DNA of 32,755 nucleotides. It comes from an uncultured Helcococcus sp. (GTDB lineage: Bacteria > Bacillota > Clostridia > Tissierellales > Peptoniphilaceae). Under the pieces are notes generated by a model, which had not been told where the DNA came from, did no database searches, and worked only from the letters and a program-made list of their open reading frames with translations. Position numbers and translations under genes: made by a program. The stretch is from positions 1 to 32,755 of the forward strand of contig NZ_CAMPYN010000007.1 in NCBI RefSeq assembly GCF_946998255.1, read 5' to 3'. Within the stretch, counting starts at the first letter, position 1, and every line of letters starts with the position of its first letter. Shown one piece after another: positions 31,708 to 32,755 of the stretch.

Positions 31708-32755
31708 ATGCAAATTAAATCATTGAATAATTTAATAGAGGCTATAAAACAGGATAAAAAGTTTATATATAATTATGGATTAATAGATGAAGCTACAGGT
31801 CATTTTATTTATGAGTTAAGACAAAATATAAAAAGACCTGTTTTTCTTGTGCTTAATAATGACAACAAGGCAAGAGACTTGTATGAATCTTTTACTATAA
31901 ATAATATACCAGTTTCTTATTTACCAGCCCTATCAACAAATTATCAATTGTTGCAAGATTTGGACTTTACTAATAGAAGTCATAGGATGAAGTCCATCAT
32001 AGAAATGATTTCTGGAGAAAACCCTATAATCATTACTTCTATCAATGGACTTAGGCGTAAGTTATCAAGTGTAAAATCTTTTAAAGACCATTCTTTTCTT
32101 ATAAATTTGGATAGTGAAATTGAATTAGAAGACTTGGTCAAGAAATTAGTAGACCTGGGTTATGAAAAGAGGACCATGGTCCAAGCCAAGGGAGAATTTT
32201 CTGTAAGGGGAGATATAATAGATATCTTCCAAGTCCATGAAGAAAAGCCTACTAGGATTGAGCTCTTTGATATAGAAGTTGACTCTATTAGAAAATTCGA
32301 TATAAATACCCAGATATCCATAGACACTATAGATGACTATACCATATATCCTATGTCTGAAAATTATATAGATTATAAGAATAAAGATAAGATTATAGTA
32401 AAAATAAAAAATGATTTAGAAAAGTCTAAACAGCTTTTATCAGACCAAGCATATGTAAGGGCAGAGGAAAAATTTGCCAGAATTATAGAAAATATAGAAT
32501 ATGAAAATCCGGTCGATAATATTGAATTATTGATCCCATATTTAGAAGAAAATTCATCTTCAATATTTGAATATTTGCCAGAAAATGCTTTGGTAATTTT
32601 TGATGATATTACAAAAGAAATCCATGAGGCAAAAGAGATAGAAGCCTTCAATATGGAAGACATTGAAAATAGGATAGGTAATGGTGAGCTTTTATCTAGT
32701 CACAGAAGGATTTATTATAACTTTGACGACTTAATCAAAAACATCGATAAGACCA
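31708..32755 (+). CDS. mfd: Transcription-repair coupling factor (N-terminal part; cut by window)
   Basis: The ATG at 31708 comes one base after the pth stop and the frame stays open to the window edge, giving about 349 codons of an expected 1,100 or more. The N terminus reads MQIKSLNNLIEAIKQDKKF. The UvrB-like region has the Mfd signature GEFSVRGDIIDIF, followed by RIELFDIEVDSIRKFD, around residues 168-200. Mfd removes stalled RNA polymerase from DNA lesions and recruits UvrA; the helicase motifs lie beyond the window. The order pth-mfd is conserved in Bacillota and supports the call. Partial because of the edge, not broken. Confidence 0.95.
   Translation, partial: MQIKSLNNLIEAIKQDKKFIYNYGLIDEATGHFIYELRQNIKRPVFLVLNNDNKARDLYESFTINNIPVSYLPALSTNYQLLQDLDFTNRSHRMKSIIEMISGENPIIITSINGLRRKLSSVKSFKDHSFLINLDSEIELEDLVKKLVDLGYEKRTMVQAKGEFSVRGDIIDIFQVHEEKPTRIELFDIEVDSIRKFDINTQISIDTIDDYTIYPMSENYIDYKNKDKIIVKIKNDLEKSKQLLSDQAYVRAEEKFARIIENIEYENPVDNIELLIPYLEENSSSIFEYLPENALVIFDDITKEIHEAKEIEAFNMEDIENRIGNGELLSSHRRIYYNFDDLIKNIDKT

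Noticed and set aside
32373..32663. Minus-strand 96-residue frame at the right edge
   Set aside because: It is antisense to mfd, whose frame is open and matches the Mfd signature; the Ser-rich composition is typical of an antisense frame.
1..32755. tRNA or rRNA genes
   Set aside because: No cloverleaf with a GGTTCGA-type T-arm or rRNA-like GC-rich stretch was noticed; a tRNA scan would settle this.

Overview
The window looks like the chromosome of a low-GC Gram-positive bacterium (Bacillota). The basis is very AT-rich coding sequence, strong GGAGG-type ribosome binding sites, many hairpin-plus-T-run terminators, lactose/cellobiose-type PTS operons, a PRD-type PTS regulator, and the Firmicute-type order glmU-prs-pth-mfd. 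Pyruvate phosphate dikinase beside its regulatory kinase, and a class I ribonucleotide reductase without nrdI, fit an anaerobic coccus of the Tissierellia (Anaerococcus/Peptoniphilus type). That last step is an inference, since no rRNA or species marker is present.

Region 1 (1-9231) is a sugar-uptake island. A leftward operon encodes PTS IIC, an unlisted 49-residue membrane peptide, a DUF3284 protein, IIA and IIB. It ends four bases or so before a sequence that resembles the end of an insertion sequence. Facing away from it, a ROK sugar kinase and a five-domain PRD regulator form a second unit. A third unit encodes a second PTS (IIA, a tandem double IIB with an internal ribosome binding site, IIC) and a MupG/DUF871 glycosidase. 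The regulator carries its own EIIB- and EIIA-like domains and probably senses the phosphorylation state of one or both transporters.

Region 2 (9232-13067) is the nrd operon: nrdH, a radical-generating subunit NrdB with an N-terminal ATP-cone, and a catalytic subunit NrdA that lacks one. The promoter carries two NrdR-box-like sites 32 bp apart. Behind it lies a strong terminator and a tandem pair of 91-bp palindromic repeats.

Region 3 (13096-17261) runs leftward: a small membrane protein of unknown function, then the PDRP regulatory kinase/pyrophosphorylase coupled to ppdK. Region 4 (17430-23354) runs rightward: valS, hpt, a methyltransferase, a cold-shock protein, hslO and a TRIC/YicG-type membrane protein.

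Region 5 (23317-32755) holds a leftward GT4 glycosyltransferase, a rightward aldose-1-epimerase-like protein and a half-size ABC exporter. Leftward murC is divergent from rightward glmU-prs-pth-mfd; mfd is cut by the window edge. Most convergent gene pairs share a long bidirectional terminator.

The best candidates for something new are the tandem IIB gene with an in-frame internal Shine-Dalgarno/ATG, the 49-residue membrane peptide in the PTS operon, and the tandem palindromic repeat behind nrdA. The ATP-cone placement on NrdB is unusual but belongs to a known subclass.
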